This document shows, piece by piece, positions 1-7,532 of a stretch of 32,990 nucleotides of DNA. The position numbers and the translations under genes were made by a program. This DNA comes from Nitratidesulfovibrio liaohensis. Its GTDB lineage: Bacteria; Desulfobacterota; Desulfovibrionia; Desulfovibrionales; Desulfovibrionaceae. The first letter of the stretch is position 1, and each line of letters starts with the position of its first letter. The notes under the pieces are model-generated. The model made no database searches. It worked only from the letters and a program-made list of their open reading frames with translations, and was not told the origin of the DNA. The stretch spans positions 1 through 32,990 of the forward strand of contig NZ_VSMK01000802.1 of assembly GCF_011682075.1 (NCBI RefSeq). Direction: 5' to 3'.

Positions 1-953
1 GTTCGCTGGCCGACGCCGTGCGTGTCGCCTATGCCGCGGGCGAGACCGACGAGTTCGTCACCCCCCGCGTGGTGGCGGAAGGTGGCGCGCCCGTGGGCCG
101 GGTGGCCGACGGCGACGGCGTGTTCTTCTTCAATTTCCGGGCGGACCGCGCCCGCCAGCTGACCCGCGCCTTCATCGATCCCGCCTTCGACGGCTTTGAC
201 CGCGAGGCCGACGGCGGCAGGCGGCCCGCGCTTTCCGGCTTCGTGACCATGACCGGCTACGACGCCAGCTTCGACGTGCCCGTGGCCTTCGCCAAGGACA
301 ACCTGGCCATGACCCTCGGTGAGGTGGTGTCCGGCCTGGGGCTGCGCCAACTGCGCATCGCGGAAACGGAAAAGTACGCCCACGTCACCTACTTCCTGAA
401 TTGTGGCCGCGAGGACCCCTTTCCCGGCGAGGAACGTCGTCTGGTAGCCTCCCCGCGCGACGTGGCCACCTATGACCAGAAGCCGGCCATGAGCGCGGTA
501 GAGGTTACCGACCTGCTGCTGGAAGAATGGCGGCAGGGCGGTTATTCCCTTGTGGTCTGCAATCTGGCCAACTGCGACATGGTGGGCCATACAGGCATCA
601 TTCCTGCGGCCATTGCCGCCGTGGAAACGGTGGACGCCTGCGTGGGCCGCATCGCAGAGGCGGTGCTGGGCGCTGGCGGACGGCTCATCGTCACCGCCGA
701 CCACGGCAATGCCGAGGAACTGCTGGACGGCGCGGGCAACCCGCAGACCGCGCACACCACCAACCGGGTACACTGCGTGGTGGCGGAGCGCGATGCGGCG
801 CAGCCCGACGGCATGCGCCTGCTGCGCCTGCGCGGCGACGGCAGGCTGGGAGACATCGCCCCCACCATCCTTGGCCTGTGGGGCGTGGACAAGCCGGACC
901 TGATGACCGGCGCATCGCTGATTGCAAACGACGGCGACACGGAGGCGGCATAG
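1..953 (+). CDS. gpmI: 2,3-bisphosphoglycerate-independent phosphoglycerate mutase, C-terminal part
   Basis: Interconverts 3- and 2-phosphoglycerate in glycolysis and gluconeogenesis. The open frame runs in from the left edge (first full codon at 3), so the N-terminal third with the catalytic serine is outside the window; the GTG at 18 is internal. About 316 of the usual 510 or so residues are present. Family hallmarks read in order: FFNFRADRARQLTRAF, TMTGYDASFDVPVAF, LRIAETEKYAHVTYF, the metal-binding block CDMVGHTG, the second metal block TADHGNAEE, and TAHTTN. The block usually written NPDMVGHTG reads NCDMVGHTG here, a small divergence next to metal ligands. The next gene starts on the base after the stop codon, so the two are probably co-transcribed. 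Confidence 0.95.
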   Translation, partial: SLADAVRVAYAAGETDEFVTPRVVAEGGAPVGRVADGDGVFFFNFRADRARQLTRAFIDPAFDGFDREADGGRRPALSGFVTMTGYDASFDVPVAFAKDNLAMTLGEVVSGLGLRQLRIAETEKYAHVTYFLNCGREDPFPGEERRLVASPRDVATYDQKPAMSAVEVTDLLLEEWRQGGYSLVVCNLANCDMVGHTGIIPAAIAAVETVDACVGRIAEAVLGAGGRLIVTADHGNAEELLDGAGNPQTAHTTNRVHCVVAERDAAQPDGMRLLRLRGDGRLGDIAPTILGLWGVDKPDLMTGASLIANDGDTEAA

Positions 954-1232
954 ATGGCCGGTGACAACAGGAACGGGAACAACGGGCAGGACGGCAAGAG
1001 CCGCAAGCCCCTCAACCCGGTGCGCCCCGACGGGCTGGAAGTGATCTTCTTCTACCCCTGCCCGCACTGCCGCCGCCAGGTGCCGCTGATCAGCCCCACC
1101 CAGCCCTCCATGGCCCAGTGCGATTCGTGCATGCAGCACTTTCCCATCGTGCCTGTGGACGAGCGCACCGTGCGCTTCCTGAAGGTGATGCTGGACAATG
1201 GGCGGGCGGCTATCGACCCCGATTTTGCGTAG
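954..1232 (+). CDS. Small zinc-ribbon-like protein of unknown function
   Basis: A 92-residue protein that I do not recognise beyond its cysteine pattern. CPHC (C36, C39) and CDSC (C56, C59) form two CxxC knuckles 16 residues apart, which suggests one bound zinc. A polar, charged, probably disordered N-terminus (about 1-25) precedes the ribbon, and a short helical tail follows it. The ATG abuts the gpmI stop (TAGATG), and GGAGG lies 8 nt upstream inside gpmI, so start and translational coupling are well supported. It ends just before a strong terminator and is the last gene of the gpmI transcript. A nucleic-acid-binding or accessory role is possible but unproven. Confidence 0.75.
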   Translation: MAGDNRNGNNGQDGKSRKPLNPVRPDGLEVIFFYPCPHCRRQVPLISPTQPSMAQCDSCMQHFPIVPVDERTVRFLKVMLDNGRAAIDPDFA

Positions 1233-1272
1233 GGGCAGCACGCTTCGGCATATTGAAACGGAACCAACACAC

Positions 1273-1319
1273 AAAGAAAACGTCCCCCATTCGCAGCTGC
1301 GAGTGGGGGACGTGCTTTT
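1273..1319. terminator. Bidirectional intrinsic terminator
   Basis: A 14-bp stem (arms 1281-1294 and 1299-1312, one G-T pair) closes a 4-base loop. It is flanked by an A-rich run on the left (1273-1280) and TGCTTTTG on the right. Read on the minus strand the left flank becomes TTTTCTTT, so it can stop both the gpmI transcript and the converging minus-strand gene that ends at 1346. Confidence 0.85.
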
Positions 1320-1345
1320 GCGAAAAGTGCAGTTTCTTTGGTGGG

Positions 1346-1783
1346 TTAGGCGTTGTCGCGGCAGTGGGCGAAGGCTTCGGAAATGCGTTCCTTCACGTAG
1401 AGCATGAACTCTTCGTCGCCGTCTTCCAGATTGAAGCAGCGGGCGTCGTTGCCGTTGAGACCGGTGGGAATCCAGTCGCCGCGTTCTTCCGGGTCGGTCA
1501 GGGAATCATCGTGAAAGCACACCGACAGCCAGCGTTCGGCGGGGTCATCGTCGATCACGTCCACCAGCACGGCCAGCGGGCGAGCGGTCCAGCCGGGAAA
1601 GGTGCCGCGCAGCGAATGACTGACGCCGGGGCGGCTGACGAATTCCACCACCGCACCGGCATGGGTATGCAGGTGCCCGCACAGGGCCACGAATACGGGC
1701 AGTACACCCGCGCCGTCTTCTCCGGCGGTCCATTGGGCAATGAAAGCATTCACGGCGGCTTCGGTGGCGGCGTCGGCGTACAT
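1346..1783 (-). CDS. Conserved-looking hypothetical protein, 145 aa
   Basis: Function not recognised. The 145-residue product is acidic and soluble, with no signal peptide or membrane segment. It looks like a compact alpha/beta domain: a hydrophobic stretch LPVFVALCGHLHTH (about 28-41), an arginine/tryptophan segment RGTFPGWTARP, the strand LAVLVDVIDDD, and an acidic C-terminal part with EDGDEEFMLYVKERI. Start codon 1781-1783 is preceded by GGAG 6 nt upstream. The promoter is unusually legible, with TTGACA and CATATG spaced 17 bp and a perfect 14-bp palindrome at the predicted start site, so the gene is probably regulated by a dimeric repressor. It is transcribed alone and ends against the bidirectional terminator shared with the gpmI unit. 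Confidence 0.7.
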   Translation of the reverse strand: MYADAATEAAVNAFIAQWTAGEDGAGVLPVFVALCGHLHTHAGAVVEFVSRPGVSHSLRGTFPGWTARPLAVLVDVIDDDPAERWLSVCFHDDSLTDPEERGDWIPTGLNGNDARCFNLEDGDEEFMLYVKERISEAFAHCRDNA

Positions 1784-1831
1784 GGGCGTCTCCGTGGTTG
1801 TCGGTTGCGGTGGCCACGCGGATCAGGCGTT

Positions 1832-1845
1832 TGCAAGCGCTTGCA
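1832..1845. promoter_or_regulatory. Perfect 14-bp palindrome, candidate LacI-family operator
   Basis: TGCAAGCGCTTGCA is fully self-complementary with a central CG, the layout typical of LacI/CcpA-family operators. It begins inside the -10 box of the promoter above and covers the predicted transcription start, where a bound repressor would block initiation. No regulator gene lies nearby. Confidence 0.5.
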
Positions 1846-1872
1846 TATGCATCCGCAGGCGGTGCCTGTCAA
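1844..1872 (-). promoter_or_regulatory. Sigma-70-type promoter of the 145-aa gene
   Basis: Read on the minus strand: a perfect -35 TTGACA (1867-1872), a 17-bp spacer and the -10-like CATATG (1844-1849). It lies about 60 bp upstream of the start codon at 1783. The -35 is consensus; the -10 matches 3 of 6 positions. Confidence 0.55.
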
Positions 1873-2033
1873 CTCGGGCACGAGACGGCGGGAAGGCAAA
1901 CCGGAGGGATATGGCGAAAGGGATCGCCCGGATAACCGGGTGACGCAACTGGGCCAGAGAGGCCAGATGAGTCAGGCTAGCCGGATGGCCTGCCAGGTTC
2001 GGCGGGCAAGTCGGGCAGGTAGCGCGTGGCAGT

Positions 2034-2432
2034 CTACGCCTTGTCCGCAGCAGGGGCGGGCACGGGGCGCAGGTCGTAGCGGCGGATCTGGGGCAGGGGG
2101 TAGAAGCGCAGGGTGCCGTCGGGCAACAGCACCTGCAGGGTGCCCTGCGGGGTGGCGAGGCATTCCAGGCAATCCTGGGTCACCGTACCCCCGTCGATGA
2201 ACGCGATGTCCAGCCGCCAGCGCAACACCGCACCCGCCTTGTGACCGGATAGTTCGTTCATGGCGCGTATCTCGCGCTCCATCAGGGCGCGCCATGCCGT
2301 CTTGACCAGCTTGCGGTTGTCCGGGGTGTCGTGCTCGCGGCACAGACCCATCTTCAGGTTGTCGGGCGAGGGCACGAAGCCAAGCACCCAGCCGGTGGAG
2401 GCGTCGGCGCCACAGGCATGGCAACGAATCAT
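2034..2432 (-). CDS. Zinc-binding hypothetical protein, 132 aa
   Basis: Function not recognised. The 132-residue protein opens with MIRCHACGAD: C4 and C7 form a CxxC pair, with C31 and H34 (CREH) as probable second knuckle. Another CxxC (C88, C91) follows in the middle, so one or two zinc sites are likely. The C-terminal third reads as beta strands (TLQVLLPDGTLRFYPL) and ends in a proline/alanine tail. The frame stays open upstream to 2735, but AGGAGG lies 8 nt before the ATG at 2430-2432 and the upstream extension crosses the purQ terminator, so the short start is chosen. It is the gene after purQ on the minus strand but separated from it by that terminator. Confidence 0.72.
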   Translation of the reverse strand: MIRCHACGADASTGWVLGFVPSPDNLKMGLCREHDTPDNRKLVKTAWRALMEREIRAMNELSGHKAGAVLRWRLDIAFIDGGTVTQDCLECLATPQGTLQVLLPDGTLRFYPLPQIRRYDLRPVPAPAADKA

Positions 2433-2604
2433 GGCGTGCGCCTCCTGGATGGGGCTGTTGAACCGGTTAGGGATGGCGGGCCAATTGGATGTGTCGGGAC
2501 TGCCGGAAATGTCGTTGCGCTGGGTTGCGCCGGGGATTCCCGCGCTCAGCCTTATCCGCCTATACCGCCCCGGTCCCGGCTTGAAAAGGTGCTCGGCACA
2601 CACG

Positions 2605-2644
2605 AAAAAGCGCGGGAAGGGGATGCGTGCATTCCCTTCCCGCG
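2605..2644 (-). terminator. Intrinsic terminator downstream of purQ
   Basis: An 11-bp perfect stem (2611-2621 with 2634-2644, arms CGCGGGAAGGG and CCCTTCCCGCG). On the minus strand it is followed by a run of five T (2605-2609). It ends the purQ transcript about 40 bp past its stop codon. Confidence 0.85.
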
Positions 2645-2685
2645 TTGTGTGCGGATATGTGGCGGTGCCTGCGGGCTGTTTCGGA

Positions 2686-3495
2686 CTATTGGCCGCGCAA
2701 GTGGCGTACCGCGTTTTCGAACAGCACCGTGCCAAGGGTGGCAGGCTCGCCCCGCGTCCAGCCCGGATGGTTGGTGGGGTGGTTGAAGGCTTCGGGGTGG
2801 GGCATCAGGCCCAGGATGCGACCGGACGGGTCGGTCAGGCCGGCGATGCCCAGCGGCGAGCCGTTGGGGTTCCACGGGTATTCCATGGTCACCGCGCCGG
2901 TTTCCGGGTGGGCGTATTGCAGGGTGACCAGGTTTTCGGCCACCAGGCGGCGCATCACCTCGTCGTCCAGCGGCACCAGCTTGCCTTCGCCGTGGCGCAC
3001 GGGCACGTACAGCGTCTCGATGCCCTTGGTGAACACGCAGGGGCTGGCAGGGTTCACCTTCAGGGTTACCCAGCGGTCTTCGTAGCGGGCCGAATCGTTG
3101 TGGCCCAGCGACACCTGCCGCTCGAAGTACTTGCCGTCCAGCGCGGGCAACAGGCCCAGCTTTACCAGCAGCTGAAAGCCGTTGCAGATGCCGATGGCCA
3201 GGCCGCCCCGGGCCACGAATTCCTTCAGGCGGTCCAGCAGGGCCTGTCCGTCGGCGTCGGAAAGGTGCAGCCAGCGCTGCGCGGCAGCATGGGCCGCGCC
3301 CAGGTCGTCCCCGTCCAGAAAGCCGCCGGGAAAGACGATGAAGTTGTAGTCCTCGATCCTGATCCTGCGGGCCACGATGTCGGCGAAATGCGCCACATCG
3401 GCCCGGTCTGCGCCGGCAAGGCGGGCCGCGTGGGCCGATTCCTCGTGCGAGTTCGTGCCGTAGCCGGTGATGACCAGCGTGTTCACCTGCGCCAT
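2686..3495 (-). CDS. purQ: Phosphoribosylformylglycinamidine synthase, glutaminase subunit
   Basis: Class I glutamine amidotransferase that supplies ammonia to the PurL synthase subunit in step four of IMP synthesis. The 269-residue protein carries the nucleophile elbow GICNGFQ with C104 and the His/Glu pair in MPHPEAFNH (H233, E235), completing the Cys-His-Glu triad. FPGGFLDGDDLGA near residues 55-67 is the oxyanion-side motif, and the PWNPNGSP segment before the triad is typical of PurQ rather than of other GATases. Length is at the upper end for stand-alone PurQ. The start is backed by GAGGAG 6 nt upstream. It is transcribed alone, divergent from pyrG, with a predicted leader of about 340 nt that can fold. 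No purL or purS gene is in view. Confidence 0.92.
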   Translation of the reverse strand: MAQVNTLVITGYGTNSHEESAHAARLAGADRADVAHFADIVARRIRIEDYNFIVFPGGFLDGDDLGAAHAAAQRWLHLSDADGQALLDRLKEFVARGGLAIGICNGFQLLVKLGLLPALDGKYFERQVSLGHNDSARYEDRWVTLKVNPASPCVFTKGIETLYVPVRHGEGKLVPLDDEVMRRLVAENLVTLQYAHPETGAVTMEYPWNPNGSPLGIAGLTDPSGRILGLMPHPEAFNHPTNHPGWTRGEPATLGTVLFENAVRHLRGQ

Positions 3496-3596
3496 GCGCT
3501 GCTCCTCGATGGGTTTCTTGTCTGTCCTGACAGTCTTGACAGGGGGATGTGCCTCGACTAGCTACTCGTCAGCGCTGCGCCGTCCGGTTGTTGCCG

Positions 3597-3669
3597 GGCA
3601 TGCCCCCCGGCATGTCTGGAACATGCCAAGGCATGCCCCATGTCCTTGCGACCTGTGGGGACGCATGCC
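3597..3669. repeat. Phased cluster of CATG-centred palindromes
   Basis: Six CATG cores occur in 70 bp, centred at 3600.5, 3612.5, 3623.5, 3633.5, 3640.5 and 3665.5. Two are full GGCATGCC palindromes (3597-3604 and 3630-3637); the others are half-matches such as GGCATGTC and AACATGCC. The first four are 10-12 bp apart, about one helical turn, as in cooperative protein-binding arrays. The cluster lies in the purQ-pyrG divergent region, within the predicted purQ leader. Confidence 0.5.
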
Positions 3670-3727
3670 CGGATGGGGCCTGCCCGTCAAGGACGTTTCC
3701 GCGAAAGTGGCCGGAAAAGTTTTCGGA

Positions 3728-3818
3728 CGCCTGAACGACACTGCGGAAACGGGGGCCGTGCCCGAACCGTTTCCGCTGTCCTGCGCCCGCTGTTTCAGGC
3801 GCTTCGGCAATGCTGCCG
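3728..3818. other. Nested inverted repeats, candidate structured leader of purQ
   Basis: An outer 8-bp pairing (3728-3735 with 3794-3801, CGCCTGAA/TTCAGGCG) encloses an inner stem of 10 bp (3743-3752 with 3767-3776, GCGGAAACGG/CCGTTTCCGC), extended by GACA/TGTC across a 2-base bulge. A separate 5-bp hairpin with loop ATGC sits at 3805-3818. All fall just downstream of the predicted minus-strand promoter, so they would be transcribed in the purQ leader. I match no known riboswitch class. Confidence 0.45.
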
Positions 3819-3844
3819 TGCGCTGGGGATAGCCGGGACCGTCG

Positions 3845-3874
3845 ATATTACGTTCCAGTGGTACATCACGTCAA
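3845..3874 (-). promoter_or_regulatory. Predicted purQ promoter
   Basis: On the minus strand, TTGACG (3869-3874), an 18-bp spacer and TAATAT (3845-3850). It would start purQ mRNA near 3838, leaving about 340 nt of leader. Its -35 is only 3 bp from the -35 of the plus-strand pyrG promoter, so the two are back to back. Confidence 0.45.
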
Positions 3875-3877
3875 CGG

Positions 3878-3907
3878 CTGACCTTCATGCCGAAAATGTG
3901 GCATAAG
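3878..3907 (+). promoter_or_regulatory. Predicted pyrG promoter
   Basis: CTGACC (3878-3883), an 18-bp spacer and CATAAG (3902-3907), each 4 of 6 against consensus, would start transcription near 3914, about 110 nt before the pyrG ATG. The remaining leader contains a run of seven T near 3920 but no convincing attenuator hairpin. The rest of the 528-bp gap 3496-4023 holds the phased CATG cluster and nested repeats described separately. Confidence 0.4.
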
Positions 3908-4023
3908 GTCCTGATGGCGTTTTTTTGCGTATCGCGTCAACCGAAGGGCGAGCGCTGTAACGGGCGTGCGGCAAGGTCTGCGCGCCGCGAGCGAGAGCAA
4001 CCAGTCACTCAGGCAGGAGTTTC

Positions 4024-5676
4024 ATGAAGACCAAGTTCATATTCATCACCGGGGGCGTGCTGTCCTCGCTCGGCAAGGGGCTGGCCGCCGCCTCCATCGG
4101 GGCGCTGCTGAAGGCCCGTGGACTCAAGGTAACCATCCAGAAGCTCGACCCCTACATCAACGTCGACCCCGGCACGATGAATCCGTTTCAGCACGGCGAA
4201 GTGTACGTCACCGATGACGGCGCGGAAACCGACCTCGACCTTGGACACTACGAGCGGTACCTTGGCGAGTCGCTGTCGCAGAAGAACAACTACACCTCCG
4301 GGTCCATCTACAACCGCGTCATCACCAAGGAACGCCGGGGCGACTACCTGGGCGGCACCGTGCAGGTCATCCCGCACGTGACCGACGAGATCAAGAACGC
4401 CATCCTCGGCCTGGCCGAGGACGAGCCCGACGTGGCGCTGATCGAAATCGGCGGCACCGTGGGCGACATCGAGGGCCTGCCCTTTCTGGAAGCCATCCGC
4501 CAGTTGCGCGGCGACCTCGGCAAGGACCACTGCCTGTACGTCCACCTGACGCTGGTGCCCTACCTGAAGGCCGCGGGCGAACACAAGACCAAGCCCACCC
4601 AGCACAGCGTCAAGGAACTGCGCTCCATCGGCATCCAGCCCGACATCATCCTGTGCCGTTGCGAAAAGGCCATCAGCGCAGAGCTCAAGCGCAAGATCGC
4701 CCTGTTCTGCGACGTGGACCAGGACGCCGTGTTCTCGTCGGTGGACGTGGACAACATTTACGAGGTGCCGCTGCGCTTCTATGAAGAAGGCTTCGACCAG
4801 AAGATCGCCATCATGCTGCGCCTGCCCGCCAAGAACGCCAACCTGGAGTCGTGGGAGACGCTGATCCACACCTGCTCGCATCCGGAAGGTCAGGTGACCA
4901 TCGGCATCGTGGGCAAGTACGTGGACCTCAAGGAGGCGTACAAGAGCCTGCACGAGGCGCTGATCCACGGCGGCGTGGCCAACAAGGTAAAGGTGAACCT
5001 GCGCTACGTGAACTCGGAAGAGATCACCGAGGCCAACGTGGCCGAAAAGCTGGCCGGTTGCGACGGCATCCTGGTGCCGGGCGGCTTCGGGCATCGCGGC
5101 GTGGAAGGCAAGATCCGCTCCATCCGCCACGCGCGCGAGCACAAGATTCCCTTCTTCGGCATCTGCCTTGGCATGCAGTGCGCGGTCATCGAATACGCCC
5201 GCAACGTGCTGGGCCTTGCGGACGCCAACTCCGAAGAATTCAACGAGCTTACCGACAACAAGGTCATCTACCTGATGACCGAGTGGTACGACTTCCGCAA
5301 GGGCGCGGTGGAACGCCGCGATGCCTCCAGCGACAAGGGCGGCACGCTGCGCCTTGGCGCGTACCCCTGCGTGGTGGTGCCCGGCACCAGGGCGTGGGAC
5401 GCCTACGGCGCCGAGCGCGTGGACGAACGCCATCGTCACCGCTTCGAATTCAACAAGTCCTACTTCGAGGCCATGGCCGAAAAGGGCTTGGTGTTCAGCG
5501 GTCTTTCGCCCGACGGCGAACTGGTGGAAATCGTGGAATTGCCCGACCACCCGTGGTTCCTGGGCTGCCAGTTCCACCCCGAGTTCAAGTCCAACCCCAT
5601 GCGCCCGCACCCCTTGTTCCGCGAATTCATCAAGGCGGCCAAGAAGGAAGCCATGGGCGGCAAGAAGGGCAAGTAG
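4024..5676 (+). CDS. pyrG: CTP synthase
   Basis: Makes CTP from UTP, ATP and glutamine in the cytosol, the last step of pyrimidine nucleotide synthesis. The 550-residue protein has the standard two-domain build and length. The N-terminal synthetase domain opens with [16 protein letters not shown] (P-loop), then [15 protein letters not shown] and [20 protein letters not shown]. The C-terminal class I amidotransferase domain (about 290-545) has VPGGFGHRG, the nucleophile elbow FFGICLGMQ with C381, and CQFHPEF with H518 and E520. AGGAG lies 4 nt before the ATG. The C-terminus is lysine-rich ([11 protein letters not shown]). It is monocistronic: a long divergent control region precedes it and two hairpins follow it. 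It shares that upstream region with purQ, so nucleotide-responsive coordination is plausible. Confidence 0.97.
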   Translation: MKTKFIFITGGVLSSLGKGLAAASIGALLKARGLKVTIQKLDPYINVDPGTMNPFQHGEVYVTDDGAETDLDLGHYERYLGESLSQKNNYTSGSIYNRVITKERRGDYLGGTVQVIPHVTDEIKNAILGLAEDEPDVALIEIGGTVGDIEGLPFLEAIRQLRGDLGKDHCLYVHLTLVPYLKAAGEHKTKPTQHSVKELRSIGIQPDIILCRCEKAISAELKRKIALFCDVDQDAVFSSVDVDNIYEVPLRFYEEGFDQKIAIMLRLPAKNANLESWETLIHTCSHPEGQVTIGIVGKYVDLKEAYKSLHEALIHGGVANKVKVNLRYVNSEEITEANVAEKLAGCDGILVPGGFGHRGVEGKIRSIRHAREHKIPFFGICLGMQCAVIEYARNVLGLADANSEEFNELTDNKVIYLMTEWYDFRKGAVERRDASSDKGGTLRLGAYPCVVVPGTRAWDAYGAERVDERHRHRFEFNKSYFEAMAEKGLVFSGLSPDGELVEIVELPDHPWFLGCQFHPEFKSNPMRPHPLFREFIKAAKKEAMGGKKGK

Positions 5677-5703
5677 CGCGTCGTCGGCGCACATCACGGA
5701 TAC

Positions 5704-5742
5704 AAGGCAACGCGCCTTCCCCGGTGGAAGGCGCGTTGCCTT
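5704..5742 (+). terminator. Long perfect hairpin after pyrG
   Basis: A 17-bp perfect stem (5704-5720 with 5726-5742) with loop CCGGT starts 27 bp after the pyrG stop. The T-rich tail is short (TTCTGTG), so it may act as a 3'-end stabiliser or a weak terminator backed up by the next hairpin. Confidence 0.65.
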
Positions 5743-5783
5743 CTGTGAGGGCGACGTGTTGCGGCGTGGGGGGCTTGCGCGGT

Positions 5784-5823
5784 TGCCCGTGCGGGTATCC
5801 ATGGGCACGGGCAGCTGTTTTTT
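5784..5823 (+). terminator. Second pyrG terminator
   Basis: A 9-bp stem TGCCCGTGC/GCACGGGCA (5784-5792 with 5805-5813) is followed after GCTG by six T (5818-5823), a canonical intrinsic terminator about 110 bp past pyrG. Confidence 0.75.
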
Positions 5824-5857
5824 CGCGCACTCTTGACGCGGCGGCAATCCGTCGCAT

Positions 5858-5866
5858 TGTTACTAT
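5858..5866 (+). promoter_or_regulatory. Possible extended -10 promoter for the kdsA operon
   Basis: TGTTACTAT fits an extended -10 element (TG-n-hexamer, 4 of 6 in the hexamer). A TTGACG at 5833 lies 22 bp upstream, too far for a normal spacer. It is the best promoter-like signal in the 478-bp gap before kdsA and would leave a leader of about 280 nt. Confidence 0.3.
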
Positions 5867-5933
5867 TCTGGCACTTGCGGGGGCACAGCCCCCTTGGGCC
5901 AGCCCGAAGGCCGCCTTTCGCAGGAGATGCTTC

Positions 5934-5976
5934 CACCTTTCGCCGGGGCATCGACAACCCGATGTGGCGAAAGGTG
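5934..5976. repeat. Inverted repeat in the kdsA leader region
   Basis: Arms CACCTTTCGCC (5934-5944) and GGCGAAAGGTG (5966-5976) pair perfectly over 11 bp. A nested CATCG/CGATG pair lies inside. No T-run follows, so it is not a terminator; it may be an RNA structure or operator. A smaller GGGGGC/GCCCCC hairpin lies at 5879-5893. Apart from these hairpins, the terminators and the weak promoter, nothing else was seen in 5677-6154. Confidence 0.5.
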
Positions 5977-6154
5977 TCGACTGATGGTAGAAGCGTCCGG
6001 CGGGGCAGGGGAGCACGCCGCTTCCGTCCTGCCCGACCAGCCGTTACCCGGCATATTTCCGAAGCGCACCGCCCGCGCGCACCCCATGCGGCCACATTTG
6101 CCGCATCCGGTCAGGCAGGCCGGTCCGCCGCGCCCTCATCCGCCACGGAGAACC

Positions 6155-7015
6155 ATGCATCCCGAATCACCCAGCACCACCTTGGCTACCGCCTCTGGCG
6201 GCATGACGCCGGACGCCCTGTACGAACGCCTGCGCGCGCGCCGGTTCATTTTCGCCGGGCCGTGTGCCCTTGAAAGCCTGGAACTGGCCCTGGATACCGC
6301 CCACGCCGTGCGCGAGGCGGCCGAGGCCGCCGGGCTGTTCGTCGTGTTCAAGAGTTCGTGGGACAAGGCCAACCGCACGTCGCTGGACGGCTTTCGCGGC
6401 CCCGGCCTTGTGCGCGGCATGGAATGGCTGGCCCGCATCAAGCAGGAAACCGGCCTGCCCGTTGTCACCGACATCCACGAGCCGGAACAGGCGAAGCCCG
6501 TGGCCGAAGTGGCCGACGTGCTCCAGATTCCCGCCTTCCTGTGCCGCCAGACCGCCCTGTTGCTGGCCGCCGCCCAGACGGGCCGGGTGGTCAACGTCAA
6601 GAAGGGCCAGTTCGTGGCCCCGTGGGACATGGCCCCCGCGCTGGACAAGCTGCGCTCCACCGGCAACAACCGCATCCTTCTGACGGAACGCGGGGCCAGC
6701 TTCGGCTACAACAATCTGGTGGTGGATTTCCGCTCGCTGCCCATCATGCAAGGCTATGGCGTGCCGGTGGTGTTCGACGCCACCCATTCCGTGCAACTGC
6801 CCGGCGGCAAGGGCACCTCTTCCGGCGGCGACCGCCGCTTCGTACCCATGCTGTCCCGCGCCGCCGTGGCCGCCGGTGTGGACGGAGTGTTTCTGGAAAC
6901 CCACCCTGACCCGGACCATGCCCTGTGCGACGGCCCCAACAGTTGGCCGCTGGACAAGTTGGCACCGCTGCTGCGCGACTTTGCCGCCCTCTGGAGTCTG
7001 CCGTATGCGTGCTGA
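6155..7015 (+). CDS. kdsA: 3-deoxy-8-phosphooctulonate (Kdo-8-P) synthase
   Basis: Condenses PEP with arabinose 5-phosphate to Kdo 8-phosphate, the committed step towards the Kdo of lipopolysaccharide. The product is 286 residues, a normal length. TIM-barrel motifs of the DAHP/Kdo-8-P synthase family read in order: [111 protein letters not shown]. The frame is open further upstream, but the ATG at 6155 has GGAG 4 nt upstream and fits the family's start. The 3' end overlaps kdsC by 11 nt. It heads a five-gene overlapping block whose products make Kdo and transport LPS. Confidence 0.95.
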   Translation: MHPESPSTTLATASGGMTPDALYERLRARRFIFAGPCALESLELALDTAHAVREAAEAAGLFVVFKSSWDKANRTSLDGFRGPGLVRGMEWLARIKQETGLPVVTDIHEPEQAKPVAEVADVLQIPAFLCRQTALLLAAAQTGRVVNVKKGQFVAPWDMAPALDKLRSTGNNRILLTERGASFGYNNLVVDFRSLPIMQGYGVPVVFDATHSVQLPGGKGTSSGGDRRFVPMLSRAAVAAGVDGVFLETHPDPDHALCDGPNSWPLDKLAPLLRDFAALWSLPYAC

Positions 7016-7532
7016 AGACCTGGCCCGGTCCATTTCGCTGCTGGTGCTGGACGTGGACGGGGTGATGACCGACGGCGGCCTGTACTATGACGACGAAGGC
7101 CGGGTGACCAAGCGCTTCAACGTGCAGGACGGCCTGGGCATCAAGCTGGCGCAGGCAGCGGGCATCACCGTTGCTGTGATCACCGGGCTTGCCTCCGGCG
7201 CGGTGGAAGCGCGCATCCGCAGCCTGGGCATCCAAGACTACCACGCGGGCTTCCTGCACAAGTCGGAGTGCATCGACGGTATTCGCCGCAAGTACAATCT
7301 TGAATGGTCGCAGGTGGCCTACCTTGGCGACGACTGGGTGGACTTCGGCCCCCTGAAGCTGGTGGGGCTGCCCATGGCCGTGGCCAATGCCCAGCCCGAG
7401 GTCAAGGCCCTGGCCCGCTACGTGACCGCCGCCAACGGCGGGCACGGCGCGGTGCGCGAGGCCATTCGCTTTCTGCTGGCAGAGCAGGGGCTGCTGGACC
7501 GCATGCTGGAAAGCTGGCCGGAGCAGGCATGA
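7005..7532 (+). CDS. kdsC: Kdo-8-phosphate phosphatase (HAD family)
   Basis: Dephosphorylates Kdo 8-phosphate to Kdo, the step after KdsA. The 175-residue protein is a cap-less HAD phosphatase. Motif [14 protein letters not shown] carries D16 (nucleophile) and D18. [14 protein letters not shown] is motif II, and [13 protein letters not shown] gives the motif IV acidic residues. Length and motifs match the tetrameric KdsC group. GGAG lies 8 nt before the ATG, inside kdsA, and the two genes overlap by 11 nt. The stop overlaps the lptC start as ATGA. This is the second gene of the kdsA-kdsC-lptC-lptA-lptB unit. Confidence 0.93.
   Translation: MRAEDLARSISLLVLDVDGVMTDGGLYYDDEGRVTKRFNVQDGLGIKLAQAAGITVAVITGLASGAVEARIRSLGIQDYHAGFLHKSECIDGIRRKYNLEWSQVAYLGDDWVDFGPLKLVGLPMAVANAQPEVKALARYVTAANGGHGAVREAIRFLLAEQGLLDRMLESWPEQA

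Noticed and set aside
527-964. Alternative-frame ORFs within gpmI, rich in Arg/Gly/His
   Set aside because: They are out-of-frame readings of a well-supported gene in GC-rich DNA.
2433-2735. N-terminal extension of the 132-aa zinc protein to 233 residues
   Set aside because: The extension crosses the purQ terminator and has no domain character; AGGAGG marks the ATG at 2432.
3536-3564. Perfect TTGACA with TAGCTA 17 bp downstream, plus strand
   Set aside because: The -10 is poor and the site is 460 bp upstream of pyrG, just behind the purQ start; a closer promoter was preferred.
5833-5838. TTGACG as -35 for the kdsA operon
   Set aside because: The only decent -10 (TACTAT at 5861) is 22 bp away, beyond normal spacing; kept only as an extended -10 candidate.
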